64,000 nucleotides of DNA from Variovorax sp. dw_308. Lineage in GTDB: Bacteria > Pseudomonadota > Gammaproteobacteria > Burkholderiales > Burkholderiaceae_C. The stretch is from positions 62,001 through 126,000 of the forward strand of contig NZ_JAATOM010000021.1 in assembly GCF_019207085.1 (NCBI RefSeq), read 5' to 3'. Shown piece by piece: positions 41,257 to 49,921 of this stretch. Below the pieces are notes generated by a model. It was given only the letters and a program-made list of their open reading frames with translations. It did no database searches and was not told the origin of the DNA. The translations under genes were made by a program, and so were the position numbers. The number at the start of each line of letters is the position of its first letter. The stretch's first letter is position 1.

Positions 41257-42009
41257 ATGAGCGCAGCGCCGACTGCCGGTTCCATCCGCGACCGCGCGCG
41301 GCCGGCCACCGCCGACGAACTGGCCAACATCCCCTGGCTGCACACGCTCTCCACCACCGAGCGCAAGCGCGCCGAGGCGGCCATCGCCGTCGCCGAAGCC
41401 GATCCCGGCGACCTGGTCTGCCGCATCGGCCGCGCGCCGACCTTCTGGTTCGGCGTGGTCGAGGGCCTGCTCAAGATGAGCAACGACAACGCCGACGGCA
41501 CCTCCATGACCTACAGCGGCCTGCCGCCGGGCGGCTGGTTCGGCGAGGGCACGGCGCTCAAGCGCGAGCCCTATCGCTACAACATCCAGGCGCTGCGCCG
41601 CAGCCTCGTCGCCGGCCTGCCGATCGACGACTTCCACTGGTTGCTGGACCATTCGATCGGCTTCAACCGCTTCGTCATGAATCAGTTGAACGAGCGACTC
41701 GGGCAGTTCATCGCGGCGCGCGAGGCCGACCGGCTCAACAACCCCGATACGCGCGTGGCCCGCAACCTGGCGGCGCTGTTCAATCCGGTGCTGTTCCCCG
41801 GCGTGGGCGAGCTGCTGCGCATCACGCAGCAGGAACTGGCCTACCTCATCGGCCTGTCGCGCCAGCGCGTGAACCAGGCCCTGCGCACGCTGGAGGCGCA
41901 AGGCGCGCTGCGGGTGGAGTACGGAGGTATTCGTGTGCTGGACATGCCGGCATTGCGGGGTGGGAAGGCGGCGAACGGGCGCAGTTCGGTCCAGCCTCTG
42001 ACCCGATAA
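41257..42009 (+). CDS. Crp/Fnr-family transcriptional regulator
   Basis: 250 residues. A cyclic-nucleotide-binding-like beta-roll (about residues 30-130, with PPGGWFGEGTALK) precedes a helix-turn-helix (about 185-230, LRITQQELAYLIGLSRQRVNQALRTLEAQG). There is no Cys cluster for an Fe-S centre, so not a classical FNR, and the cAMP-contact residues of CRP are not obvious. It is the likely regulator of the divergent ABC/ligase operon through the palindrome at 41208-41225. Confidence 0.88.
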   Translation: MSAAPTAGSIRDRARPATADELANIPWLHTLSTTERKRAEAAIAVAEADPGDLVCRIGRAPTFWFGVVEGLLKMSNDNADGTSMTYSGLPPGGWFGEGTALKREPYRYNIQALRRSLVAGLPIDDFHWLLDHSIGFNRFVMNQLNERLGQFIAAREADRLNNPDTRVARNLAALFNPVLFPGVGELLRITQQELAYLIGLSRQRVNQALRTLEAQGALRVEYGGIRVLDMPALRGGKAANGRSSVQPLTR

Positions 42010-42037
42010 TCGCGCGCAGCTCACCGAGAGAACAAGA

Positions 42038-43240
42038 TTGGCTACCCGCCTTAGTCGTATCCCGCCCGGAAAGAAATCCATCGCAACCGTCGCCCCGCTG
42101 TACGCGCGGGTGCGCGAGATCCTTGACGTCGCGCGTGCCACCGTGGCACGGACGGTCAATACCTCGCAAGTCGCCGCAAACTGGCTGATAGGAAGGGAGA
42201 TAGTCGAAGAGGAGCAAAGTGGGAAGCGCCGCGCCGGTTATGGTGCGAAGGTTCTTTCGGACCTGTCGACGAGATTGAACCTGGAGTTTGGGCGCGGCTA
42301 TTCGGTTGACAACCTGGAAGCGTTCCGGCAGTTCTATATCGACTACCCGCGGCTGATTTCCGTGACGCTGTCTCGGATTTCGTTGGTTGTGCCGGCTTTG
42401 CTCGCAGGCTCGATTTCCGAGACGCCGTCGCGGAATTCGAAAGAGGAGGGCGAATGGCAGCCCGGGTTGCTGCATCCCGCGCTGTCCTGGAGCCACTACC
42501 GACAACTCCTGCGCGCAGGACGTCAAGAGGCGCGCGCCTTCTACGAGATCGAGACCATCCGCAATTCATGGTCGGTCCGTGAACTGTCGCGGCAGATGGC
42601 TACCCTGCTCTACGACCGCTTGGGCAAGAGCAAGGACAAGAAGGGGCTGATGCGCCTCGCAACGCATGGGCACGAGGTGATGCAACCGCTCGATGCCCTG
42701 AAAGACCCGCTCGTGATCGAATTCCTCGGGCTGCCGGAATCTCCACGTTTGGCGGAGTCCACGCTGGAGCAAGCGCTTATCGACAACTTGCAGACCTTCC
42801 TGATGGAACTCGGCAAAGGCTTTGCGTTTGTCTCGCGGCAAGAGCGCATCACCGTCGACGGCGATCACTTCTACATCGACCTGGTTTTCTATCACACGGT
42901 CTTGAAGTGCTACGTGTTGATCGACCTGAAAGTCGGAAAGCTCACCCATGGAGACCTCGGCCAAATCCAGTTCTATGTCAACTTCTACGACCAGGAGCGC
43001 AGAACCGAAGGGGACAATCCGACATTGGGCTTGATACTTTGCCCCGACAAGAACGATGCAGTCGTGAGATATACCTTGGGCGAGCAGCAGGAGCGCAACA
43101 TCTTCACGAGCCGGTACCAGTTGCACCTGCCAACGGAGCAGGAACTGGAAAGGGAACTACGTCGCGAACTCCGGCAATTGAGCGTGAGCGTTCCACCACT
43201 GGCACCTCCAGCCAAGCGCGCGAAGAGAGCTGCGTCCTGA
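42038..43240 (+). CDS. DUF1016 (YhcG-like) PDDEXK nuclease-domain protein
   Basis: 400 residues. The N-terminal DUF1016_N region (VNTSQVAANWLIGREIVEEEQ, YGAKVLSDLSTRLNLEFGRGYSV) precedes the C-terminal PD-(D/E)xK domain: FYIDLVFYHTVLKCYVLIDLKVGKLTHGDLGQIQFYVNFYD, with the acidic residue in YIDLVFY and the DLK core. The start is a TTG at 42038 because no ATG lies near the family start. Such proteins are often near restriction and other defence genes. The G+C is somewhat lower than that of neighbouring genes, which hints at transfer. Confidence 0.82.
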   Translation: MATRLSRIPPGKKSIATVAPLYARVREILDVARATVARTVNTSQVAANWLIGREIVEEEQSGKRRAGYGAKVLSDLSTRLNLEFGRGYSVDNLEAFRQFYIDYPRLISVTLSRISLVVPALLAGSISETPSRNSKEEGEWQPGLLHPALSWSHYRQLLRAGRQEARAFYEIETIRNSWSVRELSRQMATLLYDRLGKSKDKKGLMRLATHGHEVMQPLDALKDPLVIEFLGLPESPRLAESTLEQALIDNLQTFLMELGKGFAFVSRQERITVDGDHFYIDLVFYHTVLKCYVLIDLKVGKLTHGDLGQIQFYVNFYDQERRTEGDNPTLGLILCPDKNDAVVRYTLGEQQERNIFTSRYQLHLPTEQELERELRRELRQLSVSVPPLAPPAKRAKRAAS

Positions 43241-43242
43241 GC

Positions 43243-43860
43243 ATGGAAACCCTCATCCTCATCGTCTTCCTCGGCGGCGTCGCCTTCGTGCTCAAGTCGC
43301 GCGACCAGCGCCGCCGCATCGCGCTGCTGGGCAGCCACCTCGGCAACTACGAGATCGAGAAGCTCATGGAGAAGCTGACCGACGGCTACATGCGCTGCCT
43401 CGGCGAGCCCAATGCGGAGCGCCAGGCGCAGATCTGGAGCATGCTGAGCACCACCGAGCTGGACCTCTCCGCGCAGTTCAACCGCTTTGCCACCGGCTTC
43501 TCGCGCGTCGGCGAGGTGGACGCGCGCGTCAGCAAGATCCCGTTGGCCTTGCCGCTCGCCAACACGCTGTTCCCCACCGCCACCTTCGACGTGCGCAAGG
43601 CCTTTGCCATCCACGCGAAAGGCATTGCCGACGCTGCGGCCAACACGCTCGACCAGCCGCCCAAGGCCAAGGCGTTCATGATGTCGGCCGAGTTGTTCCT
43701 CATGCAGCACACCTGCCACTGGTTCTGCAAGTCGAAGATCGTGGCCTCCGCGCGGATGATGGCCAGGCACCAGACCTCCTACCAGCTCGCGCTCGAATCG
43801 GTGGCACCGGCCACGCGCGAGGCCTACCGTCGACTTGTAGGTGAAAACCCACACGGTTAA
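43243..43860 (+). CDS. Uncharacterised membrane-anchored protein
   Basis: 205 residues. A short hydrophobic N-terminal segment (ETLILIVFLGGVAFVL) is followed by a basic stop (KSRDQRRRIALLG), consistent with a single-pass anchor. The rest is a helical domain with MSAELFLMQHTCHWFCKSK, in which a Cys/His cluster may bind something. It begins 2 bp after the DUF1016 stop. I do not recognise a family. Confidence 0.65.
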   Translation: METLILIVFLGGVAFVLKSRDQRRRIALLGSHLGNYEIEKLMEKLTDGYMRCLGEPNAERQAQIWSMLSTTELDLSAQFNRFATGFSRVGEVDARVSKIPLALPLANTLFPTATFDVRKAFAIHAKGIADAAANTLDQPPKAKAFMMSAELFLMQHTCHWFCKSKIVASARMMARHQTSYQLALESVAPATREAYRRLVGENPHG

Positions 43861-43887
43861 CATTTTGTATTGTTTGTAACGGATAAT
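43857..43887 (+). promoter_or_regulatory. Possible promoter before small membrane gene
   Basis: An A+T-rich stretch, unusual here, runs from 43857 to about 43917. TTAACA (43857-43862) and GATAAT (43882-43887) are 19 bp apart and would serve as -35 and -10. The spacing is a little long. It precedes the gene at 43918. Confidence 0.35.
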
Positions 43888-43917
43888 ACTTTCGACATAG
43901 ACAACACCAAAAAGCCC

Positions 43918-44130
43918 ATGCTGAGAACCTTCGCCCTCCTGCTCGCGCCCTTGTTGACAGTCGGCCTGATCTACTCGTTTGGCTGGTGGACGTTGCTCGT
44001 CACCGTCACGCTGGTGGCCTGCACCTTTGTCTTCTCGATGCGCAAGGGCACGGACGAGGACCTCGCCCGATCCGGCGCCGGCCAGACCTCGTTCGGCACG
44101 CCCACCACGTTCATGGCCCAGCTCAAGTAG
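43918..44130 (+). CDS. Small predicted membrane protein
   Basis: 70 residues from MLRTFALLLAPLLTVGLIY, with two hydrophobic helices (about residues 5-22 and 25-42) and a short hydrophilic tail. The ATG fits the frame; another in-frame ATG at 43870 would add a polar stretch. No family recognised. It lies between two genes of unknown function. Confidence 0.5.
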   Translation: MLRTFALLLAPLLTVGLIYSFGWWTLLVTVTLVACTFVFSMRKGTDEDLARSGAGQTSFGTPTTFMAQLK

Positions 44131-44217
44131 GCCGGGCTTTCGCGAAAGCGACGCGCCACTGCGGCGCCGCGCCACAATTGCTGATCGGCCGACCTCCATC
44201 CCGGCCTCTTCAGCACC

Positions 44218-44640
44218 ATGCCTCCATCCGACAAGCCATCCACGGCCGGCGCCTCCATCGCGGACGCCGGCGACGCCCTGCTCGCCGCGCAAGCGCAGCA
44301 CGAGGCCATGGCCGGGCAACTCGCCGACCTGAACGAACTGCTCGCCAAGCCGCTCAACGAAATCCTCGCCGAGCGCGACAAGTTCAAGGAAGCGGCCGCC
44401 GCGTGGGATGCCTTTGGCGCCATGTGGCTGCTCTCGCAACGCGCCATGAAGCGCGTCGCGCTCGACCTGGCGGCACAGCAGGGCGTGAGCGAGGCGGAAG
44501 TCGTGAACCGCGCCATGGCCTATGCCAACGAGGTGCTCAACGGCGACGGCGTCGACCTCGGCGGAACCATCGCGGAGCCGCAGATGGCGCACATCGCCCG
44601 CCATCGCTCGCTCTTGCGCAAGCAGTTCCGCCAAGGCTGA
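44218..44640 (+). CDS. Uncharacterised helical protein
   Basis: 140 residues, predicted largely alpha-helical: LLAAQAQHEAMAGQLADLNELLAKPLNEILAERDKFKEAAAAW has heptad-like Leu spacing and may form a coiled coil (residues about 22-65). A second part, EVVNRAMAYANEVLNGDGVDL, follows. No enzyme motif or signal peptide is seen and no family is recognised. It is plausibly in the same unit as the next small gene. Confidence 0.6.
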   Translation: MPPSDKPSTAGASIADAGDALLAAQAQHEAMAGQLADLNELLAKPLNEILAERDKFKEAAAAWDAFGAMWLLSQRAMKRVALDLAAQQGVSEAEVVNRAMAYANEVLNGDGVDLGGTIAEPQMAHIARHRSLLRKQFRQG

Positions 44641-44676
44641 GCCGCAACCGAACAGACGAATTACAGGGAACCCGCC

Positions 44677-44934
44677 ATGGCCATTGCCAGATCCTTCGAC
44701 ACCGCCGACTACAAGCTCTTTCCGTCGCCGCGCAACGTGCACCGCACCGTGTTCGCGCACCAGGTCTTCGTGCCGCACCCGTACGCGCTGATCGACCTGC
44801 CGAGCTACTACCTGAAGGGCAAGTACAGCCTGTTTGCCGCGTGCCGCTTGTCGGACGGCAAGATGGGGCAACTCGTCACGCTGGAACTGCCGGAGGACGA
44901 GCTCAAGTTCAAGGCGAATTTCGTCCCCGATTGA
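44677..44934 (+). CDS. Small uncharacterised protein
   Basis: 85 residues from MAIARSFDTADYKLF. GGGAACCCGCC lies just before the ATG. It contains several aromatic residues (DLPSYYLKGKYSLFAACRL) and ends LPEDELKFKANFVPD. No motif or family seen. The stop at 44932 is 2 bp before repeat family A copy 2. Confidence 0.55.
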   Translation: MAIARSFDTADYKLFPSPRNVHRTVFAHQVFVPHPYALIDLPSYYLKGKYSLFAACRLSDGKMGQLVTLELPEDELKFKANFVPD

Positions 44935-44935
44935 A

Positions 44936-45120
44936 GAAGGTGCGAATCTTTCTACTGCGGCCACCGATCTCGGGCCTGCGGCGTTGGCTCCGGCATAACA
45001 AGCGCTTCGCGCAATTGTTAGCCTATGCCGCAACTAGCGTTGTCACCGTACTGGAGTACGGTTCCGCTCCGCGAACCGGCCTCCCGGCAGGCGCCCTCGC
45101 TACGAAATCTTCACACCTTC
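44936..45120. repeat. Dispersed intergenic repeat, family A, copy 2
   Basis: 185 bp bounded by GAAGGTGCGAA and TTCACACCTTC. The outer blocks match the reverse complement of the copy at 1784-1904; the middle has an extra segment with GTTAGCCTATGCCGCAACTAGCG and CGTACTGGAGTACGG. It fills the gap between the small gene ending at 44934 and the SDR gene at 45163. Confidence 0.75.
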
Positions 45121-45162
45121 TGACCGTTTCATCGACCTCAACCAATGCAAGGAGATAGCACC

Positions 45163-46065
45163 ATGTTCCAACCCACCCTCATGTCCGGCCAGCGCATCCT
45201 CGTGACCGGCGGCGGCACCGGGCTCGGCAAGTCGATGTCGGAGCAATTCCTGAGCCTCGGCGCCGACGTCGCCATCTGCGGCCGACGCCAGTCGGTGGTG
45301 GAGGAGACGGCGGCCGAATGGCGCCAGCAGTTCCCGGGGCGGCGCGTCGATGCCTTCGGCGTCGACATCCGCAATGCGCAGGCGGTGGACGAGATGGTCG
45401 AGTCGCTGTTCGCCAGCGGCGGCCTCACGGGGCTGATCAACAACGCGGCCGGCAACTTCGTTTCGCCGACAGAGGCGCTCTCGCCGCGCGCCTTCGATGC
45501 CATCGCCAACATCGTCTTCCACGGCAGCTTCTACGTGACGCAGGCCGTCGGCAAGCGCTGGGTGGCGCAGGCCAAGTCGGGCGAGTGGAAGGCCGGCAGC
45601 CCGTTCCGCAGCGTGATGAGCATCATCGTGACCTGGGTCGACAACGGCAGCCCGTACGTCGTGCCGTCGGCCATGAGCAAGGCCGGCATCGAGGTCATGA
45701 CCAAGTCGCTGGCGCTGGAGTGGGCGCGCTACGGCATCCGCCTCAACGCGGTGGGCCCCGGCGAGATCCCGACCGAGGGCATGAGCAAGCGCCTGAACCC
45801 AGGCGAGGAGCCCGGCGCGCGCAGCAAGAAGACCAACCCGATGGGGCGCGTCGGCGAGATGAGCGAGCTGCAGAACCTGGCGGCCTTCCTCATGGCGCCG
45901 GGCCAATGCGACTGGCTCACCGGCCAGTCGATCATGATGGACGGCGGACACGCCGCGGCCACGGGCGGCAATTTCTACGAGCTGCGGCAGTGGAGCGATG
46001 CGGACTGGATGGCGGCGCGGGAACGGATCGAGGCGCAGAACGCGAAGGACAAGACCCAGCGGTGA
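45163..46065 (+). CDS. SDR family oxidoreductase, 2,4-dienoyl-CoA-reductase-like
   Basis: 300 residues from MFQPTLMSGQRILVTGGGTGLG; AAGGAG lies 8 bp upstream, so this ATG is chosen over one at 45145. The NADP site is TGGGTGLG, then NNAAGNF. At the usual Tyr-x3-Lys place the sequence is SAMSK; Ser-x3-Lys is the arrangement found in 2,4-dienoyl-CoA reductases (DECR), and LALEWARYGIRLNAVGPGEI matches that group. It would reduce an unsaturated acyl-CoA. Confidence 0.86.
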   Translation: MFQPTLMSGQRILVTGGGTGLGKSMSEQFLSLGADVAICGRRQSVVEETAAEWRQQFPGRRVDAFGVDIRNAQAVDEMVESLFASGGLTGLINNAAGNFVSPTEALSPRAFDAIANIVFHGSFYVTQAVGKRWVAQAKSGEWKAGSPFRSVMSIIVTWVDNGSPYVVPSAMSKAGIEVMTKSLALEWARYGIRLNAVGPGEIPTEGMSKRLNPGEEPGARSKKTNPMGRVGEMSELQNLAAFLMAPGQCDWLTGQSIMMDGGHAAATGGNFYELRQWSDADWMAARERIEAQNAKDKTQR

Positions 46066-46171
46066 GGGGCGGGGCCGCGCCGCGCTCCGAAAGCGGCCGG
46101 TTCAGCAGACCGAGCAGGTATTCGTCGACAAGCGACAGTCCAGCGGACCGCGCAACCCGGAGGAGATTCGC

Positions 46172-46732
46172 ATGGGACTTCTGACCTTCAGCCTCAACGT
46201 CACCCTGGACGGCTGCGTCGACCACCAGGAGGGAATCGCCGACGACGAGACGCACGCCTTCTTCACGCGCCTCATGGACGAGGGTGGGGCGATGCTGTGG
46301 GGCCGCGCCACTTACGAGATGATGGAGACCTACTGGCCGGCGGTCGCCCGTGGCGACGTGGAGGCGCCGCCGAAGGTGCGCGAATGGGCGGTCAAGCTGG
46401 AGGTCAAGCCGAAGTACGTCGTGTCGTCGACGCGAACGGACTTCCCGTGGACCAACAGCCACCCCATCGCCAGCGACTTGCGCTCCGGCGTGCAAAAGCT
46501 CAAGGACGCGACCCCCGCCGGCGTGCTCCTCGGTAGCGGCAAGCTCGCGACCGAGCTGGACCGGCTGGATTTGATCGACGAGTACAAGTTCCTCGTGCAC
46601 CCCAGGATCGCCGGCCACGGCCCGACCCTGTACCAGAGCGGGCTGCCCAACACGCGACGGCTCAAGCTGGTCTCGGCGAAGCCGCTCGGCAATGGCGCGG
46701 TCGCCATGCACTACCGGCGCGAGCGCGGCTGA
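46172..46732 (+). CDS. Dihydrofolate-reductase/RibD C-terminal domain protein
   Basis: 186 residues. GGAGGA precedes the ATG by 6 bp. The RibD_C fold is recognised from SLNVTLDGCVDH, MLWGRATYEMMETYW, VVSSTRTDFPWTNSHPIA, and VLLGSGKLATELDRLDLIDEYKFLVHPRIAGHGPTLY. Such proteins bind NADPH and are stand-alone reductases of unknown substrate. It converges with the second HAAT operon, with a hairpin between. Confidence 0.83.
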   Translation: MGLLTFSLNVTLDGCVDHQEGIADDETHAFFTRLMDEGGAMLWGRATYEMMETYWPAVARGDVEAPPKVREWAVKLEVKPKYVVSSTRTDFPWTNSHPIASDLRSGVQKLKDATPAGVLLGSGKLATELDRLDLIDEYKFLVHPRIAGHGPTLYQSGLPNTRRLKLVSAKPLGNGAVAMHYRRERG

Positions 46733-46741
46733 CAATCGCAT

Positions 46742-46760
46742 GCAGCGGAGTGTCCGCTGC
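46742..46760. terminator. Hairpin between convergent genes
   Basis: GCAGCGGA (46742-46749), GTG loop and TCCGCTGC (46753-46760) form a perfect 8-bp stem 9 bp after the RibD_C stop, between it and the converging HAAT binding-protein gene (46810). There is no T-tract, so a factor-independent terminator is uncertain. Confidence 0.4.
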
Positions 46761-46809
46761 GCGGCCCGCCGCTGAACCGGAGCGTTGAACGACTGCTTCC
46801 GGGGGGCGC

Positions 46810-48024
46810 TCAGCGCCCGTAGACCTTCCCGAACAACACCCAGGTCTTCCCATCAAACTTCGCCAGCTGCTCACGCTCGATCGGATAGAAGTCATCCGGC
46901 CCGGTCTTGATGTTGATGCCCGGCAGCGACATCGGCAGCGTCATCTCCAGGCTGGCCGCCTGCTTCATCACGTTCTCGTGCGTGAGGTTGTCGCCGCATT
47001 GCTTGAGCACCTGCACCAGCGTCTGGGCCACGCCGTAGCCGTAGACGCTGTTGGCGTCGGTCAGGCTGCCGGCCGGGTAGAACTTCTTCATGAAGGCGAG
47101 CCAGTCCTTCATGCCCGCGTCATTGGCCCATTGCGGATCGGTCGGATCCTTGCCGTACAGCGCGGTCAGGATGCCAGCGCTGTTCTGCAGCCCCGCAGGC
47201 TCCATCACCGAGCTGACCGAGATCGACACGTTGGTCAGGTAATGGACCGGCTTCCAGCCGATCTCGGCGGCCTTCTTGATCGACATGGCCGCGAACTTCG
47301 GTGTCGTGACGTTGAAGAACACGGTCGCGCCTGAGGACTTCATGCTCAGCATCTGGCTGTCGATGGTCGGGTCGGTCACCTCGTAGGTCTGCTTGGAGAC
47401 GATCATGGTCTTGGCCTTGTCGCCAAGTCCTTCCTCGAAGCCCTGCAGGTAGTCCTTGCCGAAGTCGTCGTTCTGGTAGAGCACCGCGATCTTCGCGCCC
47501 GGCTGGGTCTCGAGGATGTGCTGCGCGTAGATGCGCGCCTCGGCCGCGTAGGGCGGCTGCCAGCCCATCGTGTAGGGGAAGCTCTTCGGGTCGCCGAACT
47601 TGGTCGCGCCGGTTGCGACGAAAAGCTGCGGCACCTTCTTGTCGTTCAGGTACTTGCGGATCGCGGTGTTGGTCGCGGTGCCGAGGGGGTTGAAGACCAG
47701 CAGCACCTCCTCTTCCTCGACCAGCTTGCGCGCCATCTCGACCGTCTTGGCCGGGTTGTAGCCATCGTCGAGCGGCAGGTACTTGATCTTGCGGCCGTTG
47801 ATGCCGCCCTCGGCGTTGATCTTGTCGAAGTACGCACCGATCGTCTTGCCGATCGCGCCGTAGGCGGACGCGGGCCCGGAGTACGGACCGATCTGGCCGA
47901 TCTTGATTTCCTTGTCGTCGGCGCCGGGGTCGTACTTCTTCTGCGCCATCGCCGTCGAGCCAAGCATCGCAGCCGCGAGGCCGCAGGCGATGGAAAGGGT
48001 CCACGCTTTCTTCATGAGCTTCAT
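46810..48024 (-). CDS. HAAT ABC transporter substrate-binding protein (LivK type)
   Basis: 404 residues. Its start ATG overlaps the LivM stop as ATGA. Signal peptide to TAMAQ (about residue 28), then KEIKIGQIGPYSGPASAYGAIGKTIGAYFDKINAEGGINGRKI, the standard opening of Leu/Ile/Val-type binding proteins, and VGWKPVHYLTNVS-like end blocks. It may bind amino acids or other small polar acids. It is the last gene of a five-gene operon. Confidence 0.9.
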   Translation of the reverse strand: MKLMKKAWTLSIACGLAAAMLGSTAMAQKKYDPGADDKEIKIGQIGPYSGPASAYGAIGKTIGAYFDKINAEGGINGRKIKYLPLDDGYNPAKTVEMARKLVEEEEVLLVFNPLGTATNTAIRKYLNDKKVPQLFVATGATKFGDPKSFPYTMGWQPPYAAEARIYAQHILETQPGAKIAVLYQNDDFGKDYLQGFEEGLGDKAKTMIVSKQTYEVTDPTIDSQMLSMKSSGATVFFNVTTPKFAAMSIKKAAEIGWKPVHYLTNVSISVSSVMEPAGLQNSAGILTALYGKDPTDPQWANDAGMKDWLAFMKKFYPAGSLTDANSVYGYGVAQTLVQVLKQCGDNLTHENVMKQAASLEMTLPMSLPGINIKTGPDDFYPIEREQLAKFDGKTWVLFGKVYGR

Positions 48025-49052
48025 GTCGGATGTCTCCTGGGGGTCAAAGCCGGTTTGGGGGATTTCGCGTCGGGCGCGGCTGCCGGCCGCAAGCGTGCCC
48101 ACGCACCCTTGAGCAAGCCCATCGCGCCGGTGGGCATCAGGTACATGATCCCGATCAGCAGGACGCCATAGATCGCCCAGGGCGCCGATTTCGACAGCTC
48201 GTCGGCCACGTTCGGCACGAACTGGATGAAGAGCGCGCCGAAGATCGCGCCCGGGATCGAAGCCAGCCCGCCGACGACGAGTCCGACCAGCAGCGTGATG
48301 GACAGCAGCACGGAAAAACTGTCGGGCGCGACGAAGGCCACGCAAATCGCGCCGAGCGCGCCGGCCACGCCGGTGTAGGCAGCCGATATTCCGAATGCCG
48401 TCGACTTCACGATCGGCAGGTTGATGCCCATCGCCGTCGCCGCGATCGGATGGTCACGAATCGCGATCAGCGCGCGACCCGTCCGCCCGCGCAGGAGGTT
48501 GTACGCGAGCAGGAACATGATCGCCGTCACCGCGCAGGTGAAGAAGAACAGCCAGCGGTCGGCGTTCAATGGCTGTCCGAGAAAGCGGAAGGTGAAGGGC
48601 GGCTCGGGCTTGCTGAGCACGATGCCCTGCACGCCGCCGGTCCATTGCTCGATGAGCTTCCACTTCAGCAGCTGCGGCACCGCCAGTGCGAGCGCATAGG
48701 TGGCCAGCGCGAGGTAGTGCCCGCCCAGGCGCAGCGCAGGAAAGCCCATCAGGAAGCCCAGGCCGAAGCACACCACGCCGGCCACCGGCAGCGTGGACCA
48801 GTAGGGCAAGCCGAAGCGGTCCATCATGATGGCGGCCGTGTACCCGCCCATCGCGAAGAAGGCGCCGTGGCCGAGCGAGATCTGGCCGTTGAAGCCGGTC
48901 AGGATGTTGAGTCCGAGGATCGCGATCGCATACACCAGCACCAGGTTGAACTGGAACACGCGGTAGTTCTTGACCATGAACGGCAGCACGCAGAGCGCGG
49001 CCAGCAGCAGCGCCCCGAGCAACCATGCGAGCTTTTTCTGCTGGGTCGTCAT
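48021..49052 (-). CDS. HAAT ABC transporter permease (LivM type)
   Basis: 343 residues with about ten transmembrane helices. FNGQISLGHGAFFAMGGYTAAIM and RGRTGRALIAIRDHPIAATAMGIN are LivM markers, the latter contacting the ATPase. Starts 4 bp inside the LivH stop (ATGA) and ends with ATGA over the LivK start. A Pro/Ala-rich short C-terminal tail is variable. Confidence 0.91.
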   Translation of the reverse strand: MTTQQKKLAWLLGALLLAALCVLPFMVKNYRVFQFNLVLVYAIAILGLNILTGFNGQISLGHGAFFAMGGYTAAIMMDRFGLPYWSTLPVAGVVCFGLGFLMGFPALRLGGHYLALATYALALAVPQLLKWKLIEQWTGGVQGIVLSKPEPPFTFRFLGQPLNADRWLFFFTCAVTAIMFLLAYNLLRGRTGRALIAIRDHPIAATAMGINLPIVKSTAFGISAAYTGVAGALGAICVAFVAPDSFSVLLSITLLVGLVVGGLASIPGAIFGALFIQFVPNVADELSKSAPWAIYGVLLIGIMYLMPTGAMGLLKGAWARLRPAAAPDAKSPKPALTPRRHPT

Positions 49053-49921
49053 ACGCGCGTCACCACGCTGCGGCCGAACAGGCCATTGGGAAACAGCGTC
49101 AGCGTGCCGACGATCAGCAGCAGCGCGACGGTCAGCTTGAGTTCGGTGCCGATCACGTAGGCGCCGAGCAGGTTCTCGAGCACGCCGACGATGAAGCCAC
49201 CGGCCACCGCGCCGGCGGGGTTGTCGATGCCGCCGAGCAGCGCCGCCGCGAAGCCGTAGATCAGGATGCCGGTCATCATGTTCGGGTCCAGGAACACGGT
49301 CGGCGCGATCATCATGCCGGCCACCGCGCCGATGGCCGACGCCAGGCCCCAGCCCATCGCCAGCATCCACGACACGCGGATGCCGACGAGGCGGGCCGAC
49401 TCCGGGTTGTGCGCCGCTGCACGCATCGCGAGGCCGATCGGCGTGAAGCGGAAGAACGCCCACAGGCCCAGCAGCACGCACAGCATCACGCCCACCGTGC
49501 CGAGTTCGTGGGCCGAGAAGAAGCGCGTGGCGAGCGCGGAGTCCTGCGCGAAAGGGCTGGGAAAGGCCTTGATCGTGTGGTCGAAGATCCAGCCCGAGAG
49601 TGAGTTGAAGATCACCAGCAGGCCGATGAAGACGATCACATTGGTCAGCACCGGCGCGCGTTCGACCGGGCGCAGGATCAGCCGCTGGATCGCCACGCCG
49701 CCCGCGAACGAAATAGCGACGGTGGCGACGAAGGCGGCCCAGTAAGGCCAGCCCTTCTGCAGCAGCGCCCACGCGATGAAGGTCGAGAAGGTCGCGATCT
49801 CGCCCTGCGCGAAATTGATGTGGTGCGTGGCCTGGTAGATCATCACCAGCGCCAGCCCGATCGAGCCATAGATGCAGCCGGTGGCGAGGCCCGAGAAGAT
49901 CTGGTGCAGCAGTGCGTCCAT
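49049..49921 (-). CDS. HAAT ABC transporter permease (LivH type)
   Basis: 290 residues, about eight transmembrane helices. Blocks are HHINFAQGEIATFSTFIAWALL, TPIGLAMRAAAHNPESARLVGIRV (ATPase-contact loop) and AALLGGIDNPAGAVAGGFIVGV. Its start overlaps the LivF stop by 1 bp (TGATG), so translation is coupled. Confidence 0.92.
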   Translation of the reverse strand: MDALLHQIFSGLATGCIYGSIGLALVMIYQATHHINFAQGEIATFSTFIAWALLQKGWPYWAAFVATVAISFAGGVAIQRLILRPVERAPVLTNVIVFIGLLVIFNSLSGWIFDHTIKAFPSPFAQDSALATRFFSAHELGTVGVMLCVLLGLWAFFRFTPIGLAMRAAAHNPESARLVGIRVSWMLAMGWGLASAIGAVAGMMIAPTVFLDPNMMTGILIYGFAAALLGGIDNPAGAVAGGFIVGVLENLLGAYVIGTELKLTVALLLIVGTLTLFPNGLFGRSVVTRV

